A stretch of 64,000 bases of DNA. It comes from Collinsella aerofaciens. GTDB taxonomy: Bacteria > Actinomycetota > Coriobacteriia > Coriobacteriales > Coriobacteriaceae. The DNA lies in the NCBI RefSeq assembly GCF_902364945.1, contig NZ_CABJFS010000003.1, forward strand, positions 186,001 to 250,000, written 5' to 3'. Position 1 is the first letter of the stretch. Each line of letters opens with the position of its first letter. The translations under genes were made by a program, and so were the position numbers. The notes under the pieces are model-generated. The model had not been told where the DNA came from. It was given only the letters and a program-made list of their open reading frames with translations, and made no database searches. This document shows, piece by piece, positions 7,598-15,700 of the stretch.

Positions 7598-8362
7598 CTA
7601 CGCGAGCGCCTGTGCGCGAATCGCCGCGCCGATGGCACCGGCAAAGCGAGCCTGGGGCGAGGTGGTCACCGGCGACCCCAGTAGCTCGCCCAACCGCTCC
7701 ACAACGTAGGCGTTCTCGCACAGGCCACCGGTCAGGTAGTACGGGGCGGGCGCGGACTGCCCGGCCATGGTCGCCACGCGCGAGACCACGCTGTCGATCA
7801 CGCCACGTGCGATGTTCTCGCGCGGCTCACCGCGACCGATCAGGCTGATAACCTCGCTTTCGGCAAACACCGTGCACATGCTGCTGATCTTGGTGGGCTC
7901 GCCGGAACGCGCCAGGTCGGCCATCTGCTGCTGGGAAATGCCTAGGCGGTCGGCCATAATCTCCAAAAAGCGCCCCGTGCCGGCGGCGCACTTGTCGTTC
8001 ATGGCAAACTTGGCCACGCGGCCACTTTTAAGCTGAATGACCTTGGTGTCCTGGCCGCCCACGTCAATCACCGTGCCGTGATCGCCAAACAGGCGCACAG
8101 CACCGGTGCCGTGGCAGGTGATCTCGGTCACGACCTTGTGCGCATAGGGCACGGCGACACGGCCGTAGCCAGTCGCGATCACGCGCACGTCGTCGGCTGT
8201 CACGCCATAGCCGGCCGCTGCCAGTGCCTCGCGCAGCCGCTCGGAAGCATCGACCGAGGAGAACCCGGTGGGCTGCACGCACGTCCACGCCACCGAACCC
8301 TCCCCATCGACCACGGCAGCCTTAGCCGCCGTAGACCCGATATCGATCCCGATCCCTATCAT
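7598..8362 (-). CDS. Acyl-CoA dehydratase activase (HgdC/YjiL-type ATPase)
   Basis: 254-residue ASKHA-fold ATPase of the BadF/BcrA/HgdC family. Visible features are the phosphate-binding start GIGIDIGSTAAKAAVVDG, the adenosine/phosphate motif VIDVGGQDTK, the helix-cluster motif CAAGTGRFLE and SSMCTVFAESEV. Cys125 and Cys163, one per monomer motif, are the expected ligands of the single [4Fe-4S] cluster bridging the homodimer. Such activators drive ATP-dependent low-potential electron transfer to 2-hydroxyacyl-CoA dehydratases or double-cubane-cluster proteins. Two such partners are encoded directly upstream in the same direction. The length (about 250) suits the stand-alone activator rather than the large fusion versions. 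Confidence 0.88.
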   Translation of the reverse strand: MIGIGIDIGSTAAKAAVVDGEGSVAWTCVQPTGFSSVDASERLREALAAAGYGVTADDVRVIATGYGRVAVPYAHKVVTEITCHGTGAVRLFGDHGTVIDVGGQDTKVIQLKSGRVAKFAMNDKCAAGTGRFLEIMADRLGISQQQMADLARSGEPTKISSMCTVFAESEVISLIGRGEPRENIARGVIDSVVSRVATMAGQSAPAPYYLTGGLCENAYVVERLGELLGSPVTTSPQARFAGAIGAAIRAQALA

Positions 8363-8414
8363 GGCTCTCTCCTAATCCAAACATCAAAGACAGCGGCGCG
8401 TTCAGGCGCCTTAG

Positions 8415-8522
8415 CTCTAGGTTTCTCAGGTGCCGGAGGTTGCCCCGAAAGAGGAGCGCGGCGTACTTTGGTACGCAAGCGACGGTTTGAGGGGCAAGAT
8501 CCGGTGCCTGAGGAAGCTAGAG
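8415..8522. repeat. Long imperfect hairpin, family C copy 1
   Basis: Arms 8415-8436 and 8501-8522 (CTCTAG...CTCAGG..CCGG type) enclose a second pairing TTGCCCC/GGGGCAA and a small hairpin GCGTAC-tttg-GTACGC. The core CCCCGAAAGAGGAGCGCG recurs in the copies at 9713 and 25161. It overlaps the last codons of the dehydratase-like gene ending at 8517. Confidence 0.75.
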
Positions 8523-9680
8523 GGTTTCGATGAAGGCGGCGATGCGGGTCTCAATCTGGCCCATGTCGCCGTTGCTGTAGTCGGTCTCGATCTTCATATA
8601 CGGAATACCCGCACCCTCGACAGCCTCCTGCATGCGCGCACTCTCCACGTTAAAGGTGTGGCACGCCTGCAGCACGCTCTCCACTACGCCATCGACATGA
8701 TACTTCTCGCACATGGCCAGCGTGTTTTCCATACGACCGTCGTTGGGCGTCATGACCGAGCAGTTGATATCCAGGTAGCGGTCGGCGATGGCGCGCAGGA
8801 TGTCGGGAGCCTCCGGGTCGATCATCATGGCCGCCGTGCGCTCGCCCGAGCAGTCGTCCATGCACACGACCACACCGCCGTTGGACTCGATGGTGCGGCC
8901 GATCTTGTTGATCACGCCGCCCACCGGGCAGCCGGTGATCAGAATGCGCTTGGCATCCGCCGCGACCGGGCGCTCGCCCGCGTCGTAGGCCTCGCGCAGC
9001 TTGGCGACCTTTTGCTCCAGCCGCTGCGTATAGGCCTCGATATCAAAGCTGAACGTACCGGCAAACATGGTGCTCATCAGGTCGACGCCGCTCATGGCCG
9101 CCGGCTGGTTAGCCTGCAGTGCAAACATCTCGAGCTGGGCCGCACGCAAGCGGTTGCGACGACGGACGGCAGCGCGCAGGTCATCGTCGGTAATCGTGAT
9201 GCCGTAGAAGCCCTCGAGCTCCTCCTTGAGCAGGCGGCACTCCTCGTACCAGCCATCACGCTCGTAGGCACGATCGCGACCCTGCGGAAGATGCAGAATG
9301 TGCGTGCGCTTGAGCTCGTTTAAGAGCTCGTACATCTTCTTCTTGCCGTCGCAGGTGGTCTCGCCGATGATCATGTCGCTAAAGTACGTAAACGGGCACT
9401 TTTGCGAGTAGGCAAAGCCGTACGTCGATTTGATGAGCGGACACAGATTTGCCGGCAGCACCTTCTCGGCCTCGGGAATCACCTCGTCGGACGTGCCGCA
9501 CAGCGCCACGCTCGCAGCCCCCGCGGCATCGATAATCTCGAGCGGCGTGTAGCTGCACAGAAAACCGACCAGGCGATTGCCGGCCTGCTTGTAATCCTTG
9601 ACGCGAATAAACGCCGCCTTGCGTTGCTCGTTGAACTCCTCAAACGTGCGCGGCAACGGCTGCTCAATATTTTCCGACAT
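8517..9680 (-). CDS. 2-hydroxyacyl-CoA dehydratase family / double-cubane-cluster-type protein, first paralogue
   Basis: 387 residues, homologous throughout to the next gene upstream. Conserved Cys-containing motifs include [34 protein letters not shown] and [13 protein letters not shown]; later motifs are [11 protein letters not shown] and [13 protein letters not shown], ending in [15 protein letters not shown]. This is the HgdB/YjiM family (COG1775), whose members carry a [4Fe-4S] cluster or a [8Fe-9S] double cubane and reduce small or activated substrates with electrons from an ATP-driven activator. The ATG at 9680 has AGGAGT 5 nt upstream. Without a CoA transferase or acyl-CoA genes nearby, a double-cubane reductase is more likely than an amino-acid fermentation dehydratase, but the substrate cannot be told. 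Confidence 0.8.
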   Translation of the reverse strand: MSENIEQPLPRTFEEFNEQRKAAFIRVKDYKQAGNRLVGFLCSYTPLEIIDAAGAASVALCGTSDEVIPEAEKVLPANLCPLIKSTYGFAYSQKCPFTYFSDMIIGETTCDGKKKMYELLNELKRTHILHLPQGRDRAYERDGWYEECRLLKEELEGFYGITITDDDLRAAVRRRNRLRAAQLEMFALQANQPAAMSGVDLMSTMFAGTFSFDIEAYTQRLEQKVAKLREAYDAGERPVAADAKRILITGCPVGGVINKIGRTIESNGGVVVCMDDCSGERTAAMMIDPEAPDILRAIADRYLDINCSVMTPNDGRMENTLAMCEKYHVDGVVESVLQACHTFNVESARMQEAVEGAGIPYMKIETDYSNGDMGQIETRIAAFIETL

Positions 9681-9712
9681 ATAACTCCTAAACCTTTTAA
9701 CCAACCAAGGAA

Positions 9713-9816
9713 GCGGCTTTCCCAGGTTCCCGAGGTTGCCGTGAAAGAGGCGCGCCGCGTACTTTCGCACGCAAGCGACGGTTTGAACGGCGAGATCGGG
9801 TGCCTGGGAAAGCCGC
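9713..9816. repeat. Long imperfect hairpin, family C copy 2
   Basis: Arms 9713-9738 and 9790-9816 (GCGGCTTTCCCAGG / CCTGGGAAAGCCGC plus further pairing). The interior shares GAAAGAGG, CGCGTACTTT and ACGCAAGCGACGGTTTGA with the copy at 8415. It fills the gap between the two dehydratase-like genes. Confidence 0.78.
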
Positions 9817-9830
9817 CGGGACGGATAGCC

Positions 9831-11114
9831 CTAAATGGTTTCCAAGAAGGCCTCGATCCTGGTTTGCAGTTGGCCTGCATCCTCACCGGCGTAGTCGGTC
9901 GTGATGTGCATAAACGGAATGCCGGCTTCCTCGGCGGCCTTCTCCACGGCAAACGACTCCATCTCATAGAGCGTGCAGAACTGCAGGGCCACGTCGACAA
10001 TGCCGTCGGCATGCAGGTCCTTGGCCATCTGGACAATGTCCTTCATACGCTGGTCGTTGGGCGTAAAGACGGCGCAGTTGATCTTAAAGTAGCGCTCGGC
10101 GATGGCATCGAGCATCTCATCCACCGTCTCACCGGACTCGTCGACCAGGTCCTTGTAGTAGCGCGAGCCCGTGCAGGACTCCTCGCCTACCACAACGCCG
10201 CCGGCTTTCTCGATGAGGTTGAACAGCTTCCAGTTGGGCACGGCCATGGGCGTGCCGGTGTACAGAATGCGCTTGGTCCCCTTGGGCGCCACGCCCTCGC
10301 CGGCCTCGACACGCTGCTCGCACTCAGCCGCCATATCGTTAATGGCTCCGGTCAGACGTGGCGTGTCGTCCATAAAGGCGGCCTGAACGGTCAGCAGGCT
10401 GTCAAGACCGCTGATGGGCGCAGGGTCGGCAGCGCGCGTGGCAGCGAGGCGCTGCAGGGCGCGACGCTTCTCATTGACGGCGTGGATGGCGGCCTTCAGA
10501 CGCTCAGGCGTAATCGTGACGCCGCACTCTTCCTCGATCTTGGCGGCGAGCTTCTTGACCTCGGCCTTCCAGGTCACGAGCGTCGACTCGTCGTGTACGT
10601 TGGGAATATCCATGACGTACATGTTCTTTTGCGTGGCAAAAAACTCGTAGGCTTTCTTCTTGCCATCGCAGGTGTTCTCGCCTACCACCAAGTCACTCGA
10701 CTCAATGTAGGGGCAGACCTCGCCCAGCTTAAAGCCGGCAAAGCTCTTGATAAGCGGACAAGTGTTGCGCGGCAAGTGCTCCTCGACCTTGTCCGTTGCC
10801 CAATCGGCGCCCGAGCACAGACCAACGGGAATGCCGTCACAGGCAAGCACGATCTCCTCGGGCACGTAGACGCAGAACGAGCCCACGATCTTGGTGGCCT
10901 CGCCGGCCTCCTTCTTGTCGAGCATCTCCTTAATACGGCCGCTGTGGATGTTGGTGGCCACAAAGTCCAGGTAGGACGTGGACTTGGGGCGATTGTTCTG
11001 CGTCAAGAACATATCGCCGTACATCTGGCCCACGGCGCCCAGCAGCATGTCGTGGTCGGCAAGATTCATGCCGAGGCTCTCCCACATCGGATGGAAATCA
11101 AATTCTTCAGCCAT
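9831..11114 (-). CDS. 2-hydroxyacyl-CoA dehydratase family / double-cubane-cluster-type protein, second paralogue
   Basis: 427 residues, first gene of the run. It shares with the 8517-9680 product NTCPLIKSFAGF, VCPYIESSDL, ENTCDGKKKAYEF, FTPNDQRMKD, and an end TTDYAGEDAGQLQTRIEAF, so the two are clear paralogues of the COG1775 family. It differs by an N-terminal extension of about 40 residues. Cys residues at FCVYVPEE, CPLIKS, CPYIES and CDGKKK are candidates for cluster ligands. The two products could form a heterodimer like HgdA/HgdB, or two separate homodimers served by the single activator. The start ATG has GAGGGGA upstream and overlaps a short open frame described below. Confidence 0.8.
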   Translation of the reverse strand: MAEEFDFHPMWESLGMNLADHDMLLGAVGQMYGDMFLTQNNRPKSTSYLDFVATNIHSGRIKEMLDKKEAGEATKIVGSFCVYVPEEIVLACDGIPVGLCSGADWATDKVEEHLPRNTCPLIKSFAGFKLGEVCPYIESSDLVVGENTCDGKKKAYEFFATQKNMYVMDIPNVHDESTLVTWKAEVKKLAAKIEEECGVTITPERLKAAIHAVNEKRRALQRLAATRAADPAPISGLDSLLTVQAAFMDDTPRLTGAINDMAAECEQRVEAGEGVAPKGTKRILYTGTPMAVPNWKLFNLIEKAGGVVVGEESCTGSRYYKDLVDESGETVDEMLDAIAERYFKINCAVFTPNDQRMKDIVQMAKDLHADGIVDVALQFCTLYEMESFAVEKAAEEAGIPFMHITTDYAGEDAGQLQTRIEAFLETI

Positions 11115-11277
11115 GACGGTTCCCCTCTCGAACCAAATATGAATAGCTACGGTATTGCTGCACGGTGGGTGGCGAAAACCCAGCCGCGCCTAAACCCGGG
11201 ATTTTGGGGAACCTGCTTTGCGGTCGATTATTTAGCTGTGCGTCGTCTCTCCCGGAGCCGTGAACATACTTGCTCAT

Positions 11278-11346
11278 ATGCGACTCCGAGCCATATACAG
11301 GGCGCGCGCGGCAACGCGGCGAATATATGTCGTCTGCGGCATGTGC
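11278..11346 (-). CDS. Possible 22-residue leader peptide
   Basis: Leftward frame MPQTTYIRRVAARALYMARSRI, too short for normal gene calling, preceded by AAAGGAGGG at ideal spacing. Its TGA stop overlaps the ATG of a second short frame (ATATGAGC). It lies about 165 nt before the first dehydratase-like gene. It is basic, with no known motif. It may be a regulatory leader peptide or a chance frame behind a good ribosome site. Confidence 0.3.
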
Positions 11347-11361
11347 GCACCCTCCTTTACA

Positions 11362-11375
11362 AGTTGAGGTCAACT
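11362..11375. promoter_or_regulatory. Candidate operator palindrome
   Basis: AGTTGACCTCAACT on the minus strand is a 6+2+6 perfect palindrome placed immediately before the AAGGAGGG of the short leader frame. Together with the TCAACGGT/ACCGTTGA repeat just upstream it suggests repressor-controlled expression of the selenium/dehydratase operon. The regulator is unknown. Confidence 0.4.
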
Positions 11376-11506
11376 ATATCAACGGTCATCGACCATGCGA
11401 ACACCGTTGACATTCGTACGACAGCGTCGTGTTCCGTCATTCAATAAATTATTATCTTGATTGATAAGAGTTTGTCATCCCTCATTCGGCGAACGGCAAA
11501 AACAAA

Positions 11507-11534
11507 GCCGCCGAGGCTTATATCCCCCGACGGC
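11507..11534 (-). terminator. Terminator of the modABC transcript
   Basis: On the minus strand GCCGTCGGGG pairs with CCTCGGCGGC (10 bp with two G-U pairs), followed by TTTGTTTTTG. It lies 12 bp after modC. Confidence 0.7.
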
Positions 11535-11545
11535 ATTACCCGGCA

Positions 11546-12616
11546 CTATCGACAAACCAAATGAATCCTGCTCGCATCAAAATGCATGCGCAGCGTCTCG
11601 CCTGCTTGCGGTAGCTCGTCGACAGGCATCCTCACCTTGTTGACCTTCCACTGCAGACGCGTGGACGCATCGATGCGCGGCACATCCAGCAGCACCAGCC
11701 GCTCAAAGCGCGAATCGCTCACACGGGCCACGTGCAAATCGTAGCTGTTGCGGCCCCGCTCAGCACGATTGTCAACATGGAAGTAGCTTGCGCGAATCCC
11801 CAGGTACGCCACATCATCGGGAACCTCGTGTCCCACGTTAAAGGTCATGCCCCAGTCGAGGGCCTCAACTTCTTCGTCGTCGATCTTGCGCGCTCGGCTT
11901 GTATTCTTGCAGCCCGTAAGGCGCAGTGCCGCCAACGTCTGCGGGCGGCGGACCACGTCCTCGACGGAGCCGATCTCCTCAACATGCCCGTCGTGCATCA
12001 CGCAGATGCGCTCGCACAGACGGCACGCTTCGTCGATGTCGTGGCTCACGTAGAGCACGGTGCGGCTGCAGACATCGAACAGGTCGAGCATGTTCTGCTC
12101 GAGGGCGCTCTTAAGGTAGGCATCGAGCGCGCTCATGGGCTCGTCAAACATAAAGATGCCTGGGTGCGCCGCCACCATGCGCGCGAGCGCCACGCGCTGC
12201 TGCTGGCCGCCCGAAAGGCGCGCGGGATAGCGGTCGGCGAAATCGGCTAGGCCAAAGATGCCCAGGTAAGGCTCGGCAAGTTGCCTGCGCGCCGCGGCGT
12301 CGCCCGCATCCTTTACGCCGGCGCACACGTTATCGGCCACCGTCATGTTGGGAAAGAGCTGATAGTTTTGGAACAACAGAGCGCATTTGCGCTCCTGGGG
12401 CGACAGGTTGATGCCCGCCGCCGAATCAAAGAAGGTTACGCCGTTGACGACGATCTTGCCCTTGTCGGGCGTCTCCACGCCGGCAATGCAGCGCAAGGTG
12501 CAGCTCTTGCCGCATCCGGAGGCGCCGAGCAGCGCCACGCGCTCCTCGCCGGCTTCGAGTTGGATGTCGAGGGTGAACCCCGAATAGCGCTTTTTGATAT
12601 CCAGAACAAGCGACAT
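11546..12616 (-). CDS. modC: Molybdate ABC transporter ATPase ModC
   Basis: 356 residues. An ABC ATPase domain (1-235) has Walker A GASGCGKSCT (Cys in place of the common Thr/Ser), Q-loop LLFQNYQLFPNMTV, signature [13 protein letters not shown], Walker B GIFMFDEPMSALD and switch His in VSHDIDE. A C-terminal domain (about 240-356) occupies the place of the molybdate-sensing MOP domain but is not a clean match. It energises molybdate (or tungstate) import. It starts 3 nt after the modB stop with GGGAGGT inside the end of modB, so the two are translated together. Confidence 0.85.
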   Translation of the reverse strand: MSLVLDIKKRYSGFTLDIQLEAGEERVALLGASGCGKSCTLRCIAGVETPDKGKIVVNGVTFFDSAAGINLSPQERKCALLFQNYQLFPNMTVADNVCAGVKDAGDAAARRQLAEPYLGIFGLADFADRYPARLSGGQQQRVALARMVAAHPGIFMFDEPMSALDAYLKSALEQNMLDLFDVCSRTVLYVSHDIDEACRLCERICVMHDGHVEEIGSVEDVVRRPQTLAALRLTGCKNTSRARKIDDEEVEALDWGMTFNVGHEVPDDVAYLGIRASYFHVDNRAERGRNSYDLHVARVSDSRFERLVLLDVPRIDASTRLQWKVNKVRMPVDELPQAGETLRMHFDASRIHLVCR

Positions 12617-12619
12617 GGC

Positions 12620-14062
12620 TTATCGACCTCCCTTTGCGACCGTATCATCGCGCATGAGCTCGGCCAGCGCCTCGCGATCGATACGCAGCGCATCGCCGCC
12701 GACTGGGTCGAGCGAATCGGCCTGGCCACACAGCTGCTTGGCCTGTTTGCGCTCCGCGCGGGAGAGACCACGCTCGCGATACTTTTGCGAATGCGCCGTG
12801 TACATGTTGATGAATAGGATGACCAGGAAGCTGAACGCAATTACGACCACGACCCAAAAGAGGGCCACCGACGTATTGCCGCCCATCCACTCAAAGTAAA
12901 TCGCAATGGGAATGGTCTGCGTAATACCGGCGTAGTTGCCCGCAAAGAACAGGGTGCAACCGAACTCGCCCATGGCACGCGCGAAGGCGAGCACCGTGCC
13001 GGCGGCGATGGAGGGCCAGCCGAGCGGCATCATGAGCTTGGCAAAGACGCGACGTTCGGACCACCCCAAGGTTCGCGCGGCATCGAGCATCTGCGTGTCA
13101 AGGCTCTCAAATGCTCCGAGCGCCGTGCGGTAGACCAGCGGAAACGACACAACGACGGCCGAAATGACCGCCGCGGGCCACGTAAAGACGATCGAGATGC
13201 CGTGCGCGATGAGCCACTGGCCCACCCCGGTCGAGCGGCCAAACAGCATGAGGAGCAGAAAGCCGCAGACCGTGGGCGGCAGCACCATAGGAATCGTAAA
13301 GACCGAATCGAGCAGGCCCTTGATGCGACTCGAGGTACCCATGGTCTTCCACGCGGCGAACAGACCCAGCGCAAAGGAGATCAGCAGGGCAAGGCCGCTC
13401 GTTTTAATGGACACCCAAAACGGGCGATAGTCGATGTCGCCTAAAAAGGAGGCCAGAGAGGTCAAGGGCCCCTGCTCATCCCGCAACACGACAGACGATG
13501 CTTCAACCATTTGAGCGCTATCAAGCCAACGCGCGCCGCCCTTGGCATCACCCGAGGCTGATGCAATCACCACATAGCGGTCCCCATCCTCACCGCGCTC
13601 GTCAAAGCCATAGGTATACCCGCCGGCATCAAACGTTGTTTCCGCCGTGACATACCAAGGAAGATCCACGTCCCCTAGCTGCGCGCCTCCCATGCAGTTT
13701 GCGCTGTCGAGCTCACAGACGAGGGCCTTGAGACCCGATACGCACTCGTTATCCTGCGGATCCAATCCATACTTCTCGACCGCCTTGGGCGATATCCACG
13801 CCACAACGCGATCGGCAGCAGGCGCCACTACAAGGTCCACGTCCGCGTCAACGGGAAACCGGTAGCCCTCAGGCTGGCCCTCCATAGCACGAGCGGTCCC
13901 CCTGGCCAACCGCTCAAAACCCTCGATCCCATAGGAAAGCCCATGAGCGGTCGCAGCAACCTGGGCCCCGTCCCCAGTGTCCCCAGCAAACGCAAATCCC
14001 GGCACCCAGCAAAGCGCGAAGGTCAAAGCACAGGCGACAAGCATGCGGAATCTATTAAGCAC
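12620..14062 (-). CDS. modB: Molybdate ABC transporter permease ModB with an extra N-terminal exported domain
   Basis: 480 residues, about twice the usual ModB length. The C-terminal part (about 215-450) is a normal permease with 5-6 membrane segments and the EAA coupling loop (LDAARTLGWSERRVFAKLMMPLGW). The first 25 residues look like a signal peptide (MLVACALTFALCWVPGFAFAGD), followed by about 180 residues that must lie outside the membrane (Cys at DNECVSGL, LVCELD, SANCMGG) and which I cannot assign. I chose the GTG at 14062, which has TTGGAG upstream; an ATG 18 nt further in is possible. The ModA gene is immediately upstream, so the extra domain may help dock or replace the binding protein. 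Confidence 0.8.
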   Translation of the reverse strand: MLNRFRMLVACALTFALCWVPGFAFAGDTGDGAQVAATAHGLSYGIEGFERLARGTARAMEGQPEGYRFPVDADVDLVVAPAADRVVAWISPKAVEKYGLDPQDNECVSGLKALVCELDSANCMGGAQLGDVDLPWYVTAETTFDAGGYTYGFDERGEDGDRYVVIASASGDAKGGARWLDSAQMVEASSVVLRDEQGPLTSLASFLGDIDYRPFWVSIKTSGLALLISFALGLFAAWKTMGTSSRIKGLLDSVFTIPMVLPPTVCGFLLLMLFGRSTGVGQWLIAHGISIVFTWPAAVISAVVVSFPLVYRTALGAFESLDTQMLDAARTLGWSERRVFAKLMMPLGWPSIAAGTVLAFARAMGEFGCTLFFAGNYAGITQTIPIAIYFEWMGGNTSVALFWVVVVIAFSFLVILFINMYTAHSQKYRERGLSRAERKQAKQLCGQADSLDPVGGDALRIDREALAELMRDDTVAKGGR

Positions 14063-14130
14063 GAAAAGCTCCAAGCGAATACAAGGACGGAGTGAAACAC
14101 AAAACGATGGAATTATCGCGCCAAGCCGCA

Positions 14131-15006
14131 CTACGCGGAAAGCTCAAAGCCGTACTTAGCCCAAATCTTCTGCGCCTTCTTGTTGGTCAGACAGAAGTCG
14201 ATGAACGCCTTGGCCTCGTCGGCGTGCTCGGAGCTCTCGGCAACGGCACCCGGGTACACGATGGGCTTGTGCGAATCCTCGGGGCACACGAAAGCCTCCT
14301 CGATGCCCTCGTAGCGGAAGATATCGGAGCTGTAGACAAAACCGGCCACGCAGTCGCCTGTGGACACATAGGCGGCGGCGGTACCAACTTTGTCGGCCAG
14401 TGCGACCTTGTCGGCGATCTCGGGAGCGTACTCGCCGTCGTCGCCCTCGGCGCCGGTATAGAGGCCCACGGAGGCCAGGGCCTGGTTGGCGTACTTGCCG
14501 GCGGGAACGGTCTTGGCATCGCCAATGGCGATCTTGCCGTCCAGATTCGCGACGTCGGCGATGGCCTCGACCTTGGTGTCGGAGCCCTCAGCGCGAATGA
14601 TCACGAGGTCGTTGACGAACATATCCTCACGCGTGTCGGCATCGACGAGCTCGGCGGCCTCGGCGTCGTCCATGGTGCCCTTGGAAGCGGTGATGAGTAC
14701 GTCGACCGCAGCACCGGCACGCATCTGCTCGACAAGGTCGCCAGACGCCTTAAACTGCGTGTCGGCAAACGTGGTCCCGGTCTGCTCGGTGTAAAGCTCT
14801 TGGACCTCGGGCAGAGCCTTCTCGAGCGAGTTGGCGGCAAAGACCTGCAGCTCGACGGTTTCCTTCTTGGAAGATGCCTTGGCGGATCCGGCATCGGAGC
14901 CAGTCGACTCAGGTGCCTTATTGCCGGAGCACCCGGCAAGGCCAAGGCCGGCAGCGGCAACAGCAGAAAGCGAGACGAATCCGCGGCGAGAAACCATATC
15001 GAACAT
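14131..15006 (-). CDS. modA: Molybdate-binding lipoprotein ModA
   Basis: 291 residues. The N-terminus has both a twin-arginine-like motif (VSRRGFVSLS) and a lipobox (GLGLAGC), so it is probably an exported lipoprotein anchored at the outer face of the membrane. The mature part follows the ModA pattern: VFAANSLEKALPEVQELY, FKASGDLVEQMRAGAAVDVLITAS, NDLVIIRAEG, KIAIGDAKTVPAGKYANQAL, TGDCVAGFVYSSD. It captures molybdate or tungstate for ModBC. The ATG at 15006 has AAAGGG at good spacing. It is the first gene of modA-modB-modC, with a promoter-like region upstream. Confidence 0.88.
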   Translation of the reverse strand: MFDMVSRRGFVSLSAVAAAGLGLAGCSGNKAPESTGSDAGSAKASSKKETVELQVFAANSLEKALPEVQELYTEQTGTTFADTQFKASGDLVEQMRAGAAVDVLITASKGTMDDAEAAELVDADTREDMFVNDLVIIRAEGSDTKVEAIADVANLDGKIAIGDAKTVPAGKYANQALASVGLYTGAEGDDGEYAPEIADKVALADKVGTAAAYVSTGDCVAGFVYSSDIFRYEGIEEAFVCPEDSHKPIVYPGAVAESSEHADEAKAFIDFCLTNKKAQKIWAKYGFELSA

Positions 15007-15065
15007 GTTCAACCCTTTCGAACGGTACGCCCGGGCGCCCACCGCGAGCTTTGTTCTGTTACTAG

Positions 15066-15094
15066 ATTATACTTTCGCGCGAATAATATCAGTT
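15066..15094 (-). promoter_or_regulatory. Candidate modA promoter with internal palindrome
   Basis: A -10 box TATAAT (minus strand, 15066-15071) is followed upstream by the perfect palindrome TTCGCGCGAA (15074-15083) in the spacer, where a repressor would block RNA polymerase. The -35 region (about 15089-15094) is weak. It does not match the ModE consensus as I know it. Confidence 0.4.
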
Positions 15095-15165
15095 ATAAAG
15101 ATTTCTCGTCTGATAATTTTCTTTTATCAATAACCACGAGACGGCCCGCACTGTCGCTGCATAAA

Positions 15166-15198
15166 AAAGGCGGAGCAGCCCGTAAGGTCGCCCCGCCG
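15166..15198 (-). terminator. Terminator after mog
   Basis: GGCGGGGCGACC pairs imperfectly with GGGCTGCTCCGCC on the minus strand and is followed by TTTTTTATG. It separates moeA-mog from modABC. Confidence 0.7.
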
Positions 15199-15210
15199 CA
15201 GGTAAACCGC

Positions 15211-15690
15211 TTAGTTGGCGTGCCCGCCGCCCGCCGTCATCTGGGCCGCATGCTCCAGCTGGTCGCTCACGGCCTCCCAGCTTTCGCGGGCCGCTTTCGT
15301 GGATCCCGGAAAGTTGATGACAAGCGTATACCCACGCTGCATGCACACAGCGCGCGAGAGCATAGCGCGGCGCGTCTTGGTCATGGAGTACGCACGGATT
15401 GCCTCTGCAATACCCGGCACATCGCGGTCGCAGACGGCACGCGTCGCCTCAGGCGTCACATCGCGCATCGAAAGCCCCGTGCCGCCGCAGGTGAGCACGA
15501 CATTGGCGTGGCACTCATCGGCGGCTTCCACAATGGCATCACCGATTTCGCTGACGTCGTCGCGCACGACCGCATGTGAGGCGACCGTCCAGCCCTGCGC
15601 CTCGATAAGCTCCTCGAGTGCAGCTCCAGCCTCGTCCTGGGCAAGATCGCGCGTATCCGAGCACGTCACGATCGAAATCTTCAGTTCCAT
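15211..15690 (-). CDS. Molybdenum cofactor biosynthesis protein of the MoaB/Mog family
   Basis: 159 residues. The molybdopterin-binding signature is clear: VVLTCGGTGLSMRDVTPEAT (about residues 63-82), with the family's start KISIVTCSDTRD and end LVINFPGSTKAARESW. Mog/MoaB proteins adenylylate molybdopterin before metal insertion by MoeA, whose gene is directly upstream (10 nt). The ATG at 15690 has TAGGAGG upstream. I cannot separate Mog from MoaB by sequence alone. Confidence 0.85.
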   Translation of the reverse strand: MELKISIVTCSDTRDLAQDEAGAALEELIEAQGWTVASHAVVRDDVSEIGDAIVEAADECHANVVLTCGGTGLSMRDVTPEATRAVCDRDVPGIAEAIRAYSMTKTRRAMLSRAVCMQRGYTLVINFPGSTKAARESWEAVSDQLEHAAQMTAGGGHAN

Positions 15691-15700
15691 AGCATTCCTC

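Larger units (their letters stand above)
11115..11545. other. 431-bp leader/intergenic region before the dehydratase-selenium operon
   Basis: It contains the modC terminator (11507-11534), an inverted repeat TCAACGGT/ACCGTTGA (11379-11386, 11403-11410), a tight palindrome at 11362-11375, and a short leftward frame with a perfect ribosome site (entered separately). A longer leftward frame of 56 codons (about 11107-11277) starting MSKYVHGSGRDD overlaps that short frame and the downstream start, but is not recognisable. Confidence 0.5.

Noticed and set aside
11107..11277. A 56-codon gene starting MSKYVHGSGRDD before the dehydratase operon
   Set aside because: Not listed as a gene: no ribosome site of its own, overlaps the ribosome site and start of the next gene, and no family resemblance. 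Mentioned only with the leader region.
9402..11447. A 681-codon rightward frame across the dehydratase genes
   Set aside because: Shadow of the leftward genes; no ribosome site and no recognisable domain.
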